Origin: Acidaminobacter sp. | GTDB taxonomy: Bacteria; Bacillota; Clostridia; Peptostreptococcales; Acidaminobacteraceae | Direction of reading: 5' to 3' | NCBI RefSeq assembly: GCF_030247605.1 | Contig: NZ_JAOTSB010000028.1 | Span: 1 to 37,043 of the forward strand | DNA: 37,043 bases | Shown here: positions 1-6,879 of the stretch, one piece after another | Layout of the letters: the number at the start of each line of letters is the position of its first letter | How positions within the stretch are numbered: the stretch's first letter is position 1 | Notes under the pieces: generated by a model | What the model was told of the DNA's origin: nothing | What the model saw: the letters and a program-made list of their open reading frames with translations, nothing else | Database searches by the model: none | Position numbers and translations under genes: made by a program

Positions 1-25
1 GATTTACATAAATCAGTTTTAATAA

Positions 26-125
26 TATGTAATTTGATGATTTTATTTGACTAGAATTCGTTTCGGGGGTAAGATAATATCATTAATAAACATAAAAAAA
101 ATATAAAACTATGTAATTTGGTGAT
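26..125 (+). promoter_or_regulatory. Direct repeat upstream of abiEi (possible operator)
   Basis: TATGTAATTTGATGAT at 26-41 recurs as TATGTAATTTGGTGAT at 110-125, just before the abiEi start. AbiEi antitoxins are known to autorepress by binding repeats in their promoter, so these may be operator half-sites. That role is inferred. The region is very AT-rich and I could not pick one convincing -35/-10 pair. Confidence 0.35.
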
Positions 126-128
126 CAT

Positions 129-731
129 ATGACAGAAAATAAAAGAAAACATGTAAGAAGCCTTTTTGCAGAATATGGACCAATTATTAAAACTAAGTTT
201 CTGAATGAACACAGGCTTTGTAGCCGAGAAATCGCCGAACTTGTTTCACTTGGGGATCTGACAAGGATTAAACCAGGATATTATATGCTGTCAGATATTG
301 AGAACGAGATTTCTGATATTGAAAAAGTATCAACTATTATTCCGTTTGGAATATTATGTTGGTATACCGCAGCAGAATATCATGATTTAACAACAGTGAA
401 CCCTTCTGCAATTTATATTGCTGTGCCATCAATTCGTACGAGAGTCTCAATACCTGAGTCTCCCCCGGTTGTGCTCATTGCATCTTCTCAGAAAACTTTT
501 GAGTTGGGGTTGCAAACAATTGGAAATGAAAATATGAGCATTCGAATTTATGATCGTGAACGCACAGTATGTGACTTTTTTAGAAAAAGAAATCTATTAG
601 GTATAGATCTAGCAATAGAAGTTCTAAGAAATTATATGTCTGGTAAGCGTGATCTACAACGTTTGTTCAAATACGCTGAAAAGCTGAGAATTAAGAACGT
701 CATCAGACCTTACGTGGAGGCGCTTTTATGA
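129..731 (+). CDS. abiEi: AbiEi-family antitoxin / transcriptional regulator
   Basis: A 200-residue protein of the AbiEi type, the antitoxin of type IV AbiE toxin-antitoxin and phage abortive-infection systems. It would act as a cytoplasmic DNA-binding autorepressor that counters the AbiEii nucleotidyltransferase. The N-terminal ~60 residues read as a winged helix (CSREIAELVSLGDLTRIKPGYY), followed by the usual C-terminal region (YDRERTVCDFFRKRN, then a helix-rich tail). Length suits the family. ATG 129 is preceded only by a weak GGTGA site. The stop overlaps the ATG of the toxin remnant at 728 (ATGA), the standard AbiE operon layout. Codon use is AT-rich, unlike the genes after 2100, which suggests acquisition by transfer. 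Because the toxin is broken, this antitoxin is probably an orphan. Confidence 0.85.
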   Translation: MTENKRKHVRSLFAEYGPIIKTKFLNEHRLCSREIAELVSLGDLTRIKPGYYMLSDIENEISDIEKVSTIIPFGILCWYTAAEYHDLTTVNPSAIYIAVPSIRTRVSIPESPPVVLIASSQKTFELGLQTIGNENMSIRIYDRERTVCDFFRKRNLLGIDLAIEVLRNYMSGKRDLQRLFKYAEKLRIKNVIRPYVEALL

Positions 732-887
732 ATAATGCAGATAGTGTCAAAGCAAAGATAAAACAAATATCTGTACGCGATAATAAACCATTTGACTATC
801 TTATGGTGCATTACCTATGAAGCGATCCTTCAAAATAATGAATGGAGTTATTATTGGGATTCAACTTTAACGAAATGGCAGGAATAA
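728..887 (+). pseudogene. Remnant of AbiEii toxin, internally deleted
   Basis: ATG 728 overlaps the abiEi stop and opens a 30-residue frame (MNNADSVKAKIKQISVRDN...) that looks like the start of AbiEii nucleotidyltransferase toxins, then stops at 818-820. In another frame, 813-887 encodes a tail (TYEAILQNNEWSYYWDSTL, then TKWQE and TAA) that could be the toxin C-terminus. The simplest reading is deletion of nearly the whole toxin body, with ends joined out of frame. The N-terminal match plus the operon overlap is good evidence for the gene's identity. The C-terminal assignment is inferred and less sure. No nucleotidyltransferase motif remains, so it cannot be active. Confidence 0.65.
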
Positions 888-905
888 TCATTTGTAATTA
901 TAAAA

Positions 906-936
906 AATGGAGCGCATATTGAGGATGCGTTCCATT
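906..936. terminator. Bidirectional terminator between abiE remnant and mazF
   Basis: AATGGAGCGCAT (906-917) pairs with ATGCGTTCCATT (925-936) around a 7-base loop, with one G-T pair. T-rich sequence follows on the plus strand (TTTTATATTTG), and on the minus strand TTTTTTATAA follows. It can end both convergent transcripts. Confidence 0.75.
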
Positions 937-948
937 TTATATTTGCAT

Positions 949-1305
949 CTAAACTGTTCCTTTGTCTTCTTCAATTTCAATAAAGCCATTCAAAATATCA
1001 AGCACCTCAGCCAGAATATCGTCCGGGATTCGCTCAAAAAAAGTAGCTTTTCTGGCATTCAAATCCAACGACTTCACCTGTTCACACATTATGACGCCTG
1101 TTGTTTTTGTCCTTGAATCCAGTGTTACGTGAAGGGGGTAATTCCTCTGCGTATTGGTAATGGGACAAACCATGGTGAGTTTAGTAAATTGGTTGAAGGT
1201 TTTGTTGCTAACGACAAGTGCGGGACGTTTTCCTATTTGCTCGTGTCCGGCCTGGGGGTCAAACTCGAGAAAGACTAGATCGCCGTGATCAGGAATGTAA
1301 GTCAT
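949..1305 (-). CDS. mazF: MazF-type endoribonuclease toxin
   Basis: A 118-residue MazF/PemK toxin, a sequence-specific mRNA interferase of type II toxin-antitoxin systems. Family features visible: the N-terminal GDLVFLEFDPQAGHEQIGKRPALVVS block, whose GKRP segment carries the catalytic-loop Arg, the central VCPITNT strand, and the C-terminal VIMCEQVKSLD segment. Length is normal. I chose ATG at 1305-1303 because AGAGGTG lies just upstream and the A is shared with the mazE stop (TGATG), giving translational coupling. It is intact, with no missing motif. MazE precedes it in the same transcript, which ends in the hairpin at 906-936. Confidence 0.93.
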   Translation of the reverse strand: MTYIPDHGDLVFLEFDPQAGHEQIGKRPALVVSNKTFNQFTKLTMVCPITNTQRNYPLHVTLDSRTKTTGVIMCEQVKSLDLNARKATFFERIPDDILAEVLDILNGFIEIEEDKGTV

Positions 1306-1547
1306 CACCACACCTCTTTGCCTTTCGGTTTTCCGGTGTCCCATTCCTCAGAGGGTGCTTCTGCTTCCCCATAGGCGGCAATTCGTTCTTTTAGGGTCAT
1401 ATGCTTATAGAGTGGAATAATGATCAAGTTGCCGTCTTCCACTTTCAATTCGACAGGATCGTTTTCTTTTAAATTAGCTTTTTCAAGGATGGACTTAGGA
1501 ATTCTGATGGCTTGGCTGTTGCCCCACTTTTGGAGGGTCGTATACAT
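1305..1547 (-). CDS. mazE: MazE-type antitoxin (AbrB/SpoVT fold)
   Basis: An 80-residue antitoxin that neutralises MazF and represses its own promoter. Residues 1-45 form the swapped-hairpin DNA-binding domain (LQKWGNSQAIRIPKSILEKA, then LKENDPVEL). The acidic C-terminal tail (EAEAPSEEWD) is the part that usually wraps the toxin. Start: ATG at 1547-1545 with AGAGGTG six bases upstream. An alternative ATG two codons earlier abuts the ribosome site and is less likely. An upstream in-frame extension reaching 1742 translates the repeat array at 1669-1764 and is not real coding sequence. Confidence 0.92.
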   Translation of the reverse strand: MYTTLQKWGNSQAIRIPKSILEKANLKENDPVELKVEDGNLIIIPLYKHMTLKERIAAYGEAEAPSEEWDTGKPKGKEVW

Positions 1548-1566
1548 GGTCATCACCTCTAAGAAT

Positions 1567-1595
1567 AGTATATACCGCGTATCTACACTTTGCAA
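1567..1595 (-). promoter_or_regulatory. mazEF promoter and overlapping operator-like dyad
   Basis: On the minus strand, TTGCAA (1595-1590), a 17-base spacer and TATACT (1572-1567) form a good sigma-A promoter. Transcription would start near 1560, right at the mazE ribosome site, so the leader is very short. An imperfect palindrome (GTATATAC...GTATCTAC, 1568-1586) overlaps the -10 and suits MazE autoregulation. The regulatory role is inferred. Confidence 0.65.
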
Positions 1596-1650
1596 GATGC
1601 ACCTCTTAACGCGCGAGGTAGACGTGCGCCTAAATGAGAACTGTGATCGA

Positions 1651-1812
1651 AAACTCTGGTACAAAATTAAGTTTGGTGTCAGACACTCATTCAAGTTTGG
1701 TGTCAGACACTCATTTAAGTTTGGTGTCAGACACTCATTCAAGTTTGGTGTCAGACACTCATTTGATGTGAGTGTCTGACACTAACTTAAAGTCAGTGAC
1801 TGTCACCGTACT
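1651..1812. repeat. Family B array: four tandem 24-bp units plus inverted copy
   Basis: After ACTCTGGTAC at 1653-1662, the 24-base unit AAGTTTGGTGTCAGACACTC+ATTY occurs four times head to tail (1669-1692, 1693-1716, 1717-1740, 1741-1764). An inverted copy follows (GAGTGTCTGACACTAACTTA, about 1770-1789), then a degenerate GTGACTGTCACC module. Unit 4 and the inverted copy can form a long hairpin. The same modules recur at eleven places in the window, including inside genes. Confidence 0.9.
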
Positions 1813-1909
1813 TAAAATCATGCAGTTTTTGCATGACATGAAATTATTGCATACTTTTTGTCGAAAAATGACGAATAATCAAGTAAGTAAGTCCGCCTGC
1901 TTCAATCAG

Positions 1910-1936
1910 AAAAAGACCCTCGGCGAGGGTCTTTTT
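1910..1936 (+). terminator. Orphan intrinsic terminator
   Basis: AAAAAGACCCTC (1910-1921), a GGC loop and GAGGGTCTTTTT (1925-1936) make a compact symmetric hairpin with a T-tract. No plus-strand gene precedes it. It either insulates liv from read-through of the repeat array or ends an unannotated leader transcript. No T-box or other riboswitch motif was found next to it. Confidence 0.7.
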
Positions 1937-1970
1937 ACCTTTTCAGGGGTGAAAATTTCAACAACACTTA

Positions 1971-2005
1971 AATTTTCGCAATATTTTTATTATTTCATGA
2001 AAATT
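1971..2005 (+). promoter_or_regulatory. Two CodY-like boxes upstream of liv
   Basis: AATTTTCGCAATATT (1971-1985) has two mismatches, and TATTTCATGAAAATT (1991-2005) three, to the CodY consensus AATTTTCNGAAAATT. They are spaced 20 bases centre to centre, about two helical turns. CodY senses branched-chain amino acids and commonly controls their transport in Firmicutes, which fits the genes downstream. Assignment is by motif only. Confidence 0.45.
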
Positions 2006-2023
2006 CACGCAATCACGCCATCT

Positions 2024-2039
2024 TGGCATCCTTCCTGCT
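2024..2039 (+). promoter_or_regulatory. Candidate sigma-54 (-24/-12) promoter of liv operon
   Basis: TGGCATCCTTCCTGCT fits the sigma-54 consensus TGGCAYRNNNNTTGCW with two mismatches and exactly ten bases between GG and GC. Transcription would begin near 2050, 68 bases before the livK start. No convincing sigma-A promoter was seen here. Sigma-54 control of amino-acid metabolism is known in amino-acid-fermenting clostridia; its use here is inferred. Confidence 0.5.
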
Positions 2040-2063
2040 ATATAACTAAGTGCAGAGATGGCG

Positions 2064-2075
2064 TGACCATCGGCA
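2064..2075 (+). repeat. Family A 12-mer (exact copy)
   Basis: TGACCATCGGCA, in the liv leader between the predicted transcription start and the livK ribosome site. It is one of ten exact copies in the window. Confidence 0.9.
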
Positions 2076-2117
2076 GACGCACTGGAAAAAACGAACATAG
2101 ACTTTAAGGGGGAAACA

Positions 2118-3257
2118 ATGAACATGAAAAAAATGCTGGCATTATTAATGATCCTACTCCTCGCAGTCACAGCCCTCGCCGGATGCTCCGGCGGCTCAGA
2201 AGAAGAAAGCACAGAACTTTACATTGCAAGCGCCAACCCTATGACGGGTGACTCCGCGCAGTTTGGCGACATGAAAGTCAAAGCCATCGAACTCGCACTC
2301 GAGCAAGTTAACGCTGCTGGCGGCATCGACGGCAAGCAGGTCAAGCTCCTGGTCGGCGACGACACAGGCAACCCTAAAGAAGCACCGAACGTCGCGCAGA
2401 AATTCGCTGCGGATGACCGCGTGCTTGCGATCATAGGCCACTGGAACAGCTCTTGTACGCTGGCAGCCCGCGGCATCTATGAAGCAGCCGGCATTCCGGT
2501 CATCACAGACTCCGTCAACAAAGCGATCACAGACGGCTCCACACCGCATATCTTCAGAATTTCCCTGACGGATACAGATCAGGCTTACAGACTCGCTGAG
2601 TACGCCTACAACCAAATGGGCAAGAAAAACGCGGCCATCATGTTCACTGCCAACGACTTTGGCGTCGGTCTGAAGGACGACTTCACGAAGCGCTTCACAG
2701 AGCTCGGCGGCACCATCACCGCGACTGAAACTTACTTCGAAGGCCAGTCCAAAGACTTCAGCCCGCAGCTCACCAACATCAAGAACACCAACCCGGACCT
2801 CCTGTTCGTCGCTGGCTACTATGTTGAAACTGCTCTTATCGCTCAGCAAGCCAAGGATTCCGGCTTCAGCATCGACATGCTCGGCACAGAAGGCATCAGC
2901 TCTGACGAGCTCGTCAAGCTCGGCGGCGACGCGGTTGAAGGCATCAAGTTCACTGGCTTCTTCCACCCGGACATCGAGTTCGCAGGCACTAAAGAATTCA
3001 CAGAGGCTTTCGTCGCGAAATACAGCAAAGAGCCGGATACTTACGCTGCTCTCGCTTATGACTCCGCCCTCGTTCTCCTCGAAGCTATGAAAACCAAAGG
3101 CGCGGACCGCGAGTCCATCACAGCGTTCCTCAACGAGACGCAGGAATTCCCTGGCGTTGCCGGCCCAATCACGTTTGTTGACAACGCGGTTTCCCGCAAC
3201 ATCATTATCCTCACCGTTAAAGACGGCAAGATCGTTCCTGCCGATGTTCAGCCGTAG
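2118..3257 (+). CDS. livK: Branched-chain amino acid ABC transporter, substrate-binding lipoprotein
   Basis: A 379-residue extracellular solute-binding lipoprotein of the Leu/Ile/Val-binding type. It captures branched-chain (or related) amino acids and delivers them to LivHM. A lipoprotein signal peptide is visible: MNMKKM, a hydrophobic stretch, and the lipobox LAGC with Cys23 as the lipid-modified residue. The mature part is a type I periplasmic-binding fold (NPMTGDSAQFGDMKVKAIEL; IIGHWNSSCT; AIMFTANDFGVG). ATG 2118 follows AAGGGGG at good spacing. It is first in livKHMGF and is separated from livH by a GC-rich hairpin that may stabilise its own message. Substrate specificity within hydrophobic amino acids cannot be fixed from sequence alone. 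Confidence 0.93.
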   Translation: MNMKKMLALLMILLLAVTALAGCSGGSEEESTELYIASANPMTGDSAQFGDMKVKAIELALEQVNAAGGIDGKQVKLLVGDDTGNPKEAPNVAQKFAADDRVLAIIGHWNSSCTLAARGIYEAAGIPVITDSVNKAITDGSTPHIFRISLTDTDQAYRLAEYAYNQMGKKNAAIMFTANDFGVGLKDDFTKRFTELGGTITATETYFEGQSKDFSPQLTNIKNTNPDLLFVAGYYVETALIAQQAKDSGFSIDMLGTEGISSDELVKLGGDAVEGIKFTGFFHPDIEFAGTKEFTEAFVAKYSKEPDTYAALAYDSALVLLEAMKTKGADRESITAFLNETQEFPGVAGPITFVDNAVSRNIIILTVKDGKIVPADVQP

Positions 3258-3265
3258 GACTTCCG

Positions 3266-3277
3266 GGACCATCGGCA
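3266..3277 (+). repeat. Family A copy (GGACCATCGGCA)
   Basis: One mismatch to the 12-mer, placed just after the livK stop and followed by AAAAAGATTTTT, the A/T-rich flank typical of this family. Confidence 0.75.
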
Positions 3278-3340
3278 AAAAGATTTTTACAATTGTTTTG
3301 AGAGCAATCAACTAACTTTCAAATGAACGCTTCACTCCGC

Positions 3341-3366
3341 CACGCCCCCTGTCACAAGGGGGCGTG
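3341..3366 (+). promoter_or_regulatory. livK-livH intercistronic hairpin
   Basis: CACGCCCCCT and AGGGGGCGTG pair around a short loop to make a strong GC-rich stem with no T-tract. It looks like an RNA-processing or 3'-protecting stem that lets the binding protein be made in excess over the membrane components, rather than a true terminator. That role is inferred. Confidence 0.6.
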
Positions 3367-3390
3367 CATTTCAAAAGGTGGTGTCTACGC

Positions 3391-4263
3391 ATGTTTATGG
3401 AGCATCTCAGCAACGGGATTGCGCTCGGTTCGATTTACGCCCTGACAGCGATTGGCTATACCATGGTCTACGGCATAATCCGCCTGATCAACTTCGCGCA
3501 CGGCGATTTGTACATGGTGGGCGCGTTTCTGACGCTGACGGCCATTACGATTCTCAACCTGCCCATCGCTGCAGCGATGCTGTTCGGCATGGCCGGCGCG
3601 GCGCTGTTCGGAATCGCGATTGCCAAGTTTGCCTACAGCCCGGTTTTTAAAGCGCCGCGGATCAGCCTCTTCCTCTCGGCGATTGGTGTCGCCATCTTCC
3701 TGGAGAACTTCGCCATGCTGGTCTGGGGACCGGAGACGCAGTCCTTCCCGGAGGTCATGACCAACAAAATTTACAATTTCGCCGGCTTCAGAATGTCGAC
3801 CATTCAGATCATTATCATTGTCGTCACTATCGTTCTCGTTTCGGTCTTATCCTATATTGTCAAATACACCAAAATGGGCAAAGCCATGCGCTGCGTGTCC
3901 CAGGACATGGACACGGCAAGACTGATGGGCATCAATACGAACCGCGTGGTCTACTTTACCTTCGCCTTGGGCTCCGCCCTTGGGGCAACCGCGGGTGCTC
4001 TGGTCGGCATGTATTATAAAGCAGTTTTCCCGATGATGGGTTTCGTGCCAGGTCTCAAAGCCTTCATCTCCGCGGTTATAGGTGGTATTGGCAGCATTCC
4101 GGGCGCCATGATTGGCGGCATGCTCATGGGCGTGTCAGAGAGTCTCGGGGCAGCCTATGTCTCTTCCGGCTACCGCGATGCCATTGCGTTTGTGATCCTG
4201 ATCATAGTCCTGCTGTTCAAGCCTACGGGCATCCTCGGCAAGACTATGAAAGAGAAAGTGTAG
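3391..4263 (+). CDS. livH: Branched-chain amino acid ABC transporter permease LivH
   Basis: A 290-residue polytopic inner-membrane permease of the LivH type, which forms the translocation channel with LivM. Family signatures are visible: GIALGSIYALTAIGYTMVYGI near the N-terminus, INFAHGDLYMVGAF, and the cytoplasmic coupling segment with MAMRCVSQD-like sequence (GKAMRCVSQDMDTARLMGI) followed by GAMIGGMLMGVSE. I chose ATG 3391 because AAAGGTGGTG lies about seven bases upstream. The frame is open further upstream but without a ribosome site. livM follows after 14 bases. Confidence 0.93.
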   Translation: MFMEHLSNGIALGSIYALTAIGYTMVYGIIRLINFAHGDLYMVGAFLTLTAITILNLPIAAAMLFGMAGAALFGIAIAKFAYSPVFKAPRISLFLSAIGVAIFLENFAMLVWGPETQSFPEVMTNKIYNFAGFRMSTIQIIIIVVTIVLVSVLSYIVKYTKMGKAMRCVSQDMDTARLMGINTNRVVYFTFALGSALGATAGALVGMYYKAVFPMMGFVPGLKAFISAVIGGIGSIPGAMIGGMLMGVSESLGAAYVSSGYRDAIAFVILIIVLLFKPTGILGKTMKEKV

Positions 4264-4277
4264 GGGGGCGCGGCTAA

Positions 4278-5390
4278 ATGACAAATTTGATGACTGTGCT
4301 CCGTAATTTGATTTTTTACTCTGTGATACTTTTTGTGGCCATTCAAGTCCTGGCCCGATTCTTCGACTTTGCCAGCAAGAAGCTGATTAAGGTTGGCGGT
4401 GGAAAAAAGAAGCTCCTTATCGCAGGTGTGGGCGTGTTCGCTCTTGTGCTGCCATTACTGCTGGCCGGTGAGCCTTACATTTTAAGAACCAGCGTCATGG
4501 TACTGCTCTATATTGTTTTGGCGCTGAGCCTCAACATTGTTTTGGGCCAGGCGGGGCAGCTGTCCCTGGGCCACTCGGCGTTTTACGCCCTGGGCGCGTA
4601 CACCATGGCTATTTTGACAGTATCGTTTGGCGTGAACTTTTGGATCGCTTTAGTGGCGGGCGGCGTCGTGGCCGGTATTTTCGGATTCGTGCTGGGCATT
4701 CCGACTCTGCGCCTCAAGGGCGACTATCTGGCTATAGTCACCGTAGGCTTTGGTGAAATTCTCAGACTGATCCTGATCAACTGGGGCACCTTTACCCGTG
4801 GCCCTGCAGGTATTCCGGGCATCCCGTCCCCATCCTTCTTTGGCATGGCGGTCAAGGGCAACACCGGCTACTACTACATTATCCTCGTCATGGTGATTGT
4901 GACCATCATTATCAGCAAGCGTCTGGAAGATTCCAGGCTGGGCCGAGGCCTCGCGGCGGTCAAGGATGACGAGATCGCGGCGGAGTCCATGGGCGTCAAT
5001 CCGGCCAACATGAAGATCCTGGCCTTTGTCCTTGGCGCTGTCATTGCAGGCTTCGCGGGCGGCTTCTTCGCCTCCTTCGTCCACTACGTCAACCCGGACA
5101 ACTTCACGTATATGGAGTCCGTCACCATTCTGACCATGGTGGTTCTGGGCGGTCTTGGCAGCATTCCGGGCGTCATTGTTGGCGCCGTGATCCTGGCCAT
5201 CCTGCCGGAAGCCCTCCGTGACATCTCCACTTACAGATACGCCATTTACGGCATCCTGCTGGCTATGATGATGATCATTCGCCCGCAGGGCATGATCAGT
5301 CTCGACAGTCTTAAAAGGAGGAGTGCGGCCGATGAAAATCCTAGAAGCATCTGGAATTTCAAAAGTTTTCGGCGGTCTAACGGCCGTTAG
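4278..5390 (+). CDS. livM: Branched-chain amino acid ABC transporter permease LivM
   Basis: A 370-residue second permease of the Liv transporter. An N-terminal membrane segment and a basic loop precede the conserved core: LNIVLGQAGQLSLGHSAFYA, then GIPTLRLKGDYLAIVTVGFG and GPAGIPGIP. The coupling region is SRLGRGLAAVKDDEIAAESM, and the late MVVLGGLGSIPGVIVGA block is present. The C-terminus is odd. After the usual IIRPQGM end it continues about 28 residues as a basic tail, so the gene overlaps livG by 59 bases, far more than the few-base overlaps elsewhere in the operon. A lost ancestral stop codon would explain it. Confidence 0.93.
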   Translation: MTNLMTVLRNLIFYSVILFVAIQVLARFFDFASKKLIKVGGGKKKLLIAGVGVFALVLPLLLAGEPYILRTSVMVLLYIVLALSLNIVLGQAGQLSLGHSAFYALGAYTMAILTVSFGVNFWIALVAGGVVAGIFGFVLGIPTLRLKGDYLAIVTVGFGEILRLILINWGTFTRGPAGIPGIPSPSFFGMAVKGNTGYYYIILVMVIVTIIISKRLEDSRLGRGLAAVKDDEIAAESMGVNPANMKILAFVLGAVIAGFAGGFFASFVHYVNPDNFTYMESVTILTMVVLGGLGSIPGVIVGAVILAILPEALRDISTYRYAIYGILLAMMMIIRPQGMISLDSLKRRSAADENPRSIWNFKSFRRSNGR

Positions 5391-6105
5391 CAAGGTCGAT
5401 TTCCATATCGATGAGCACGAAATTGTCAGCTTGATCGGCCCCAACGGCGCCGGCAAGACGACTTTCTTCAACCTGCTGACAGGTATTTACGAGCCAACGG
5501 AGGGTCGCGTCGACTTTCTGGGGGCGGAGCTAAAAAAATCCAAGCCCTTTGAAATCACCAAGCTGGGCATGGCCAGAACCTTTCAAAATATCCGCTTATT
5601 CTCCAGCATGACGGTCCTCGAGAACGTTATGGTTGGCCAGCACTGCCGGACGTCTTCCAGTATCTTTGACGCGCTCTTGCACCTGAAGCGCCACAAGCTG
5701 GAGGAAGTCAGGATCCGTTCCGTCTGTGAAGAGATCTTGGAATTCCTGGATCTGACACAGTACAAAGACGAAATCGCCGTCAGTCTGCCATATGGCATTC
5801 AGCGCCACGTGGAAATTGCACGGGCTATGGCGTCGTCTCCGCGCTTGATCCTCCTGGACGAGCCTGCGGCTGGACTGAACACCAATGAAAAAGTGGAAAT
5901 GACGACATTGATCCGCAAGATCAGGGACAGGGGATTCACCGTGTTGTTGATCGAGCACGATATGAAACTGGTCATGGGCATCTCCGACCGTGTCGCCGTT
6001 CTCGACTATGGCAATAAGATCGCCGAGGGCAAGCCTGAGGAGATTATGAAGAACGATCGCGTCATAGCGGCGTATCTTGGAAAGGGGGCGGAGCAGAATG
6101 CTTAA
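5332..6105 (+). CDS. livG: Branched-chain amino acid ABC transporter ATPase LivG
   Basis: A 257-residue cytoplasmic ATPase that powers the transporter with LivF. Walker A is GPNGAGKTT (about residue 35), the Q-loop lies in ARTFQNIRLF, the ABC signature is LPYGIQRHVEIARAM (a mild variant of LSYGQQRRLEIARAL), Walker B is LILLDEPAAGLN, and the H-loop is LLIEHDMKLV. I chose ATG 5332 because AGGAGG ends ten bases upstream; a GTG at 5323 is too close. The 5' end lies inside livM, and the 3' end overlaps livF by 8 bases, so translation of the three is likely coupled. Confidence 0.95.
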   Translation: MKILEASGISKVFGGLTAVSKVDFHIDEHEIVSLIGPNGAGKTTFFNLLTGIYEPTEGRVDFLGAELKKSKPFEITKLGMARTFQNIRLFSSMTVLENVMVGQHCRTSSSIFDALLHLKRHKLEEVRIRSVCEEILEFLDLTQYKDEIAVSLPYGIQRHVEIARAMASSPRLILLDEPAAGLNTNEKVEMTTLIRKIRDRGFTVLLIEHDMKLVMGISDRVAVLDYGNKIAEGKPEEIMKNDRVIAAYLGKGAEQNA

Positions 6106-6805
6106 GGTTCAAGGCATTGACGTCTATTACGGCGGCATTCACGCGCTCCGTGACCTGACTTTTGAAATTCCTGCAGGGAAGATTGTCACATTGATAGGCT
6201 CCAACGGCGCCGGCAAGTCCACGACGTTGAAAGCCATTTCGAATCTGGTGAAGTGCAAAGGTCAGATCCTCTTTGAGGAGGAGAACCTGCTGGCGCTGCC
6301 ATCGGAAAAAATCGTTGGAAAGGGCGTCATTCACGTGCCGGAGGGCCGGCGGATCTTTACGGCCCTGACGGTGGAAGAGAACCTGGATATGGGGTCTTAT
6401 CTGCGCAAGGATAAGGATGGCGTGGCTAAAGACAAGGAATTCGTGTTCAAGCTCTTTCCGCGGCTGAAGGAACGGGCAAAGCAGTTGGGCGGGACGCTTT
6501 CCGGTGGCGAGCAGCAGATGCTGGCTATTGGCCGCGCCCTGATGTCGAAGCCTCGCCTGCTGATGCTGGACGAGCCTTCCATGGGCTTAGCGCCAATTGT
6601 CGTCCAAGAAATCTTCAGCGCCATAGCGGACCTGAATAAGACGACGGGCCTAACCGTACTGCTCGTTGAACAAAACGCAAACATTGCCCTGCAGCTGGCG
6701 GACTACGCCTATGTCCTCGAGACAGGCAGCATCACCATAGAGGGTGAAGCGAAGGCCCTGCTGACGGATGACCGGGTTAGGAAGGCATACTTAGGCGAAG
6801 CTTAG
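6098..6805 (+). CDS. livF: Branched-chain amino acid ABC transporter ATPase LivF
   Basis: A 235-residue second ATPase of the Liv transporter. Walker A is GSNGAGKST, the conserved HVPEGRRIFTALTVEENL segment is typical of LivF, the signature is LSGGEQQMLAIGRALM, Walker B is LLMLDEPSMGLAP, and the H-loop is VLLVEQNANIAL. ATG 6098 follows AAGGGGGCGGAG. An upstream in-frame TTG at 6077 lacks a ribosome site. It is the last gene of livKHMGF and is followed by a long terminator. Confidence 0.95.
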   Translation: MLKVQGIDVYYGGIHALRDLTFEIPAGKIVTLIGSNGAGKSTTLKAISNLVKCKGQILFEEENLLALPSEKIVGKGVIHVPEGRRIFTALTVEENLDMGSYLRKDKDGVAKDKEFVFKLFPRLKERAKQLGGTLSGGEQQMLAIGRALMSKPRLLMLDEPSMGLAPIVVQEIFSAIADLNKTTGLTVLLVEQNANIALQLADYAYVLETGSITIEGEAKALLTDDRVRKAYLGEA

Positions 6806-6820
6806 GACGTGCACAAATAG

Positions 6821-6876
6821 AGAAAACACCATGTGTCAGAGAGCTTGCTCTCAGACACATGGTGTTTTCTTTATTT
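6821..6876 (+). terminator. liv operon terminator
   Basis: A 24-base stem (6821-6844 with 6847-6870, one mismatch, two-base loop) followed by TTATTTGTAT. The arms contain GTGTCAGA/TCAGACAC, reminiscent of family B modules, so the terminator may derive from that repeat. Confidence 0.85.
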
Positions 6877-6879
6877 GTA

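Noticed and set aside
1669..1764. Possible CRISPR array (regular 24-bp repeats)
   Set aside because: The repeats are contiguous with no unique spacers and no cas genes are nearby; the same modules are dispersed through the window.
1420..1779. Open frame across mazE and the repeat array, plus strand
   Set aside because: It is antisense to mazE and then reads repeat units (FGVRHSFK), with no ribosome site; a shadow frame.
1800..2117. T-box or other amino-acid riboswitch upstream of livK
   Set aside because: No T-box sequence, no specifier-loop layout and no known aptamer core; only a stand-alone terminator hairpin.
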